A stretch of DNA of 5,709 nt, from positions 1 through 5,709 of the forward strand of contig QQUL01000033.1 in assembly GCA_008501565.1 (NCBI GenBank), read 5' to 3'. The position numbers were made by a program, and so were the translations under genes. The notes beneath the pieces were generated by a model that was given only the letters and a program-made list of their open reading frames with translations, did not search any database and had not been told where the DNA came from. This DNA comes from Armatimonadota bacterium (lineage in GTDB: Bacteria; Actinomycetota; Acidimicrobiia; Spongiisociales; UBA5794). Below are positions 5,214 to 5,709 of the stretch, in pieces; the first letter of the stretch is position 1; the number at the start of each line of letters is the position of its first letter.

Positions 5214-5283
5214 ACAACACCATAGAGACGCATGAAGTTCCCAGGATTGTGCCGACCGGCCGCCGAGTCATTACCGTGGCGAG
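5214..5283. promoter_or_regulatory. Divergent promoter region between msrA and the CLC gene
   Basis: The 70-bp gap must hold both promoters. On the plus strand TACCGT (5272-5277) is a TANNNT-type -10 box ending 6 nt before the GTG at 5284. On the minus strand TATGGT (complement of 5219-5224) ends 5 nt before the msrA ATG. Neither start has a convincing Shine-Dalgarno, so leaderless transcripts in both directions fit. Clear -35 boxes were not found, and this call is tentative. Confidence 0.35.
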
Positions 5284-5709
5284 GTGAAGGGTGTACTCCA
5301 ACGACTGCAAGCGTTGTCACAGAGCCGCGGTACTGCTTCTTTCCTGCTGGCCGCGGTCGTCCTCGGCGTCCTCGTTGGCTTTGCCACGGCGATTCTTGCA
5401 TGGGGAATCGATGGCGTCGAGACCCTTACCCGAGAGCTGTCCGAGTGGACCACGTGGGAACGAGGCTTGTTCTTTGTCGTCATTCCGGTCGGGATCTTCA
5501 TCTCCTGGATGCTCAATCGCATCTGGGGACCGGGCGTGTCTGGCGGAGGCGTGACCGAGACCATGATCGGTCTGAGCATCCACGGGGGATATCTGCCCAC
5601 CCGTGTCGTGCCAGCAAAACTCCTTGCGACGGCAGCGGTGCTCGGTACCGGCGGATCGGGCGGTCGTGAGGGCCCCATCGCTCTGATCGGTGCAACCATC
5701 GGGTCATCG
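5284..5709 (+). CDS. CLC-family anion channel/transporter, N-terminal 142 residues (3' end beyond window)
   Basis: The frame is open from the GTG at 5284 to the window edge; the nearest upstream in-frame stop is at 5233-5235, and no other good start lies between. A first hydrophobic helix (about 19-41) and a second (about 61-79) are followed by a glycine-rich loop GPGVSGGGVTETM (82-94). GTGGSGGREGPIALIGATIGS (121-141) then closes the visible part. GREGP (127-131) is the signature CLC selectivity-filter segment, and Glu129 matches the gating/proton glutamate (Glu148 of E. coli ClcA). Retaining this Glu is compatible with a gated channel or a H+/anion antiporter. The first filter loop departs from the usual GSGIP. 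The remaining part of the protein, including the tyrosine region, is out of view. The gene is divergent from msrA. Confidence 0.88.
   Translation, partial: MKGVLQRLQALSQSRGTASFLLAAVVLGVLVGFATAILAWGIDGVETLTRELSEWTTWERGLFFVVIPVGIFISWMLNRIWGPGVSGGGVTETMIGLSIHGGYLPTRVVPAKLLATAAVLGTGGSGGREGPIALIGATIGSS

Noticed and set aside
5232..5669. Plus-strand ATG frame overlapping the CLC gene
   Set aside because: It is Arg/His-rich out-of-frame sequence. The overlapping GTG frame encodes hydrophobic helices and the GREGP motif.

Overview
The window is GC-rich, densely coded and free of mobile elements, tRNAs, rRNAs or CRISPR repeats. GTG starts, possible leaderless promoters with TANNNT-type -10 boxes and the overall protein style suggest an actinobacterium. 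A free-living lineage such as Acidimicrobiia is possible, but that assignment is an impression from the sequence and was not tested by any search.

Layout. (1) Positions 1-1204, minus strand: deoD (purine nucleoside phosphorylase) followed by a DsbA-fold protein that runs off the left edge; the two probably form one transcript. (2) Positions 1205-1414: a divergent intergenic region. It holds a hairpin abutting the deoD Shine-Dalgarno, two back-to-back arrays of degenerate 7-bp repeats that could fold into a long periodic cruciform, and a promoter whose -35 box and spacer are overlaid by a perfect 18-bp palindrome of the Rex (or Crp) operator type. (3) Positions 1415-3547, plus strand: a compact three-gene sulfur operon of an SQR-like flavoprotein, a TusE/DsrC-like sulfur carrier and a DsrE2-like sulfurtransferase, each with a strong ribosome binding site. 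(4) Positions 3633-4556, plus: a half-size squalene-cyclase-like alpha/alpha-barrel protein of unknown function. (5) Positions 4566-5213, minus: msrA, converging on the previous gene with only 9 nt between them and a shared hairpin in which the two stop codons pair. (6) Position 5284 to the right edge, plus: the N-terminal part of a CLC anion channel/transporter, divergent from msrA.

Working model. The flavoprotein would oxidise sulfide or a related sulfane-sulfur species on the cytoplasmic membrane surface, and the DsrE2 and TusE/DsrC proteins would receive and pass on the persulfide sulfur. A Rex-type operator over the promoter would tie the pathway to the NADH/NAD+ state. Three features deserve a second look: the operator and operon combination, the missing second cysteine of the DsrC-like carrier, and the inverted heptamer arrays. 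The flanking genes (deoD, msrA, CLC) look like ordinary housekeeping or stress functions.
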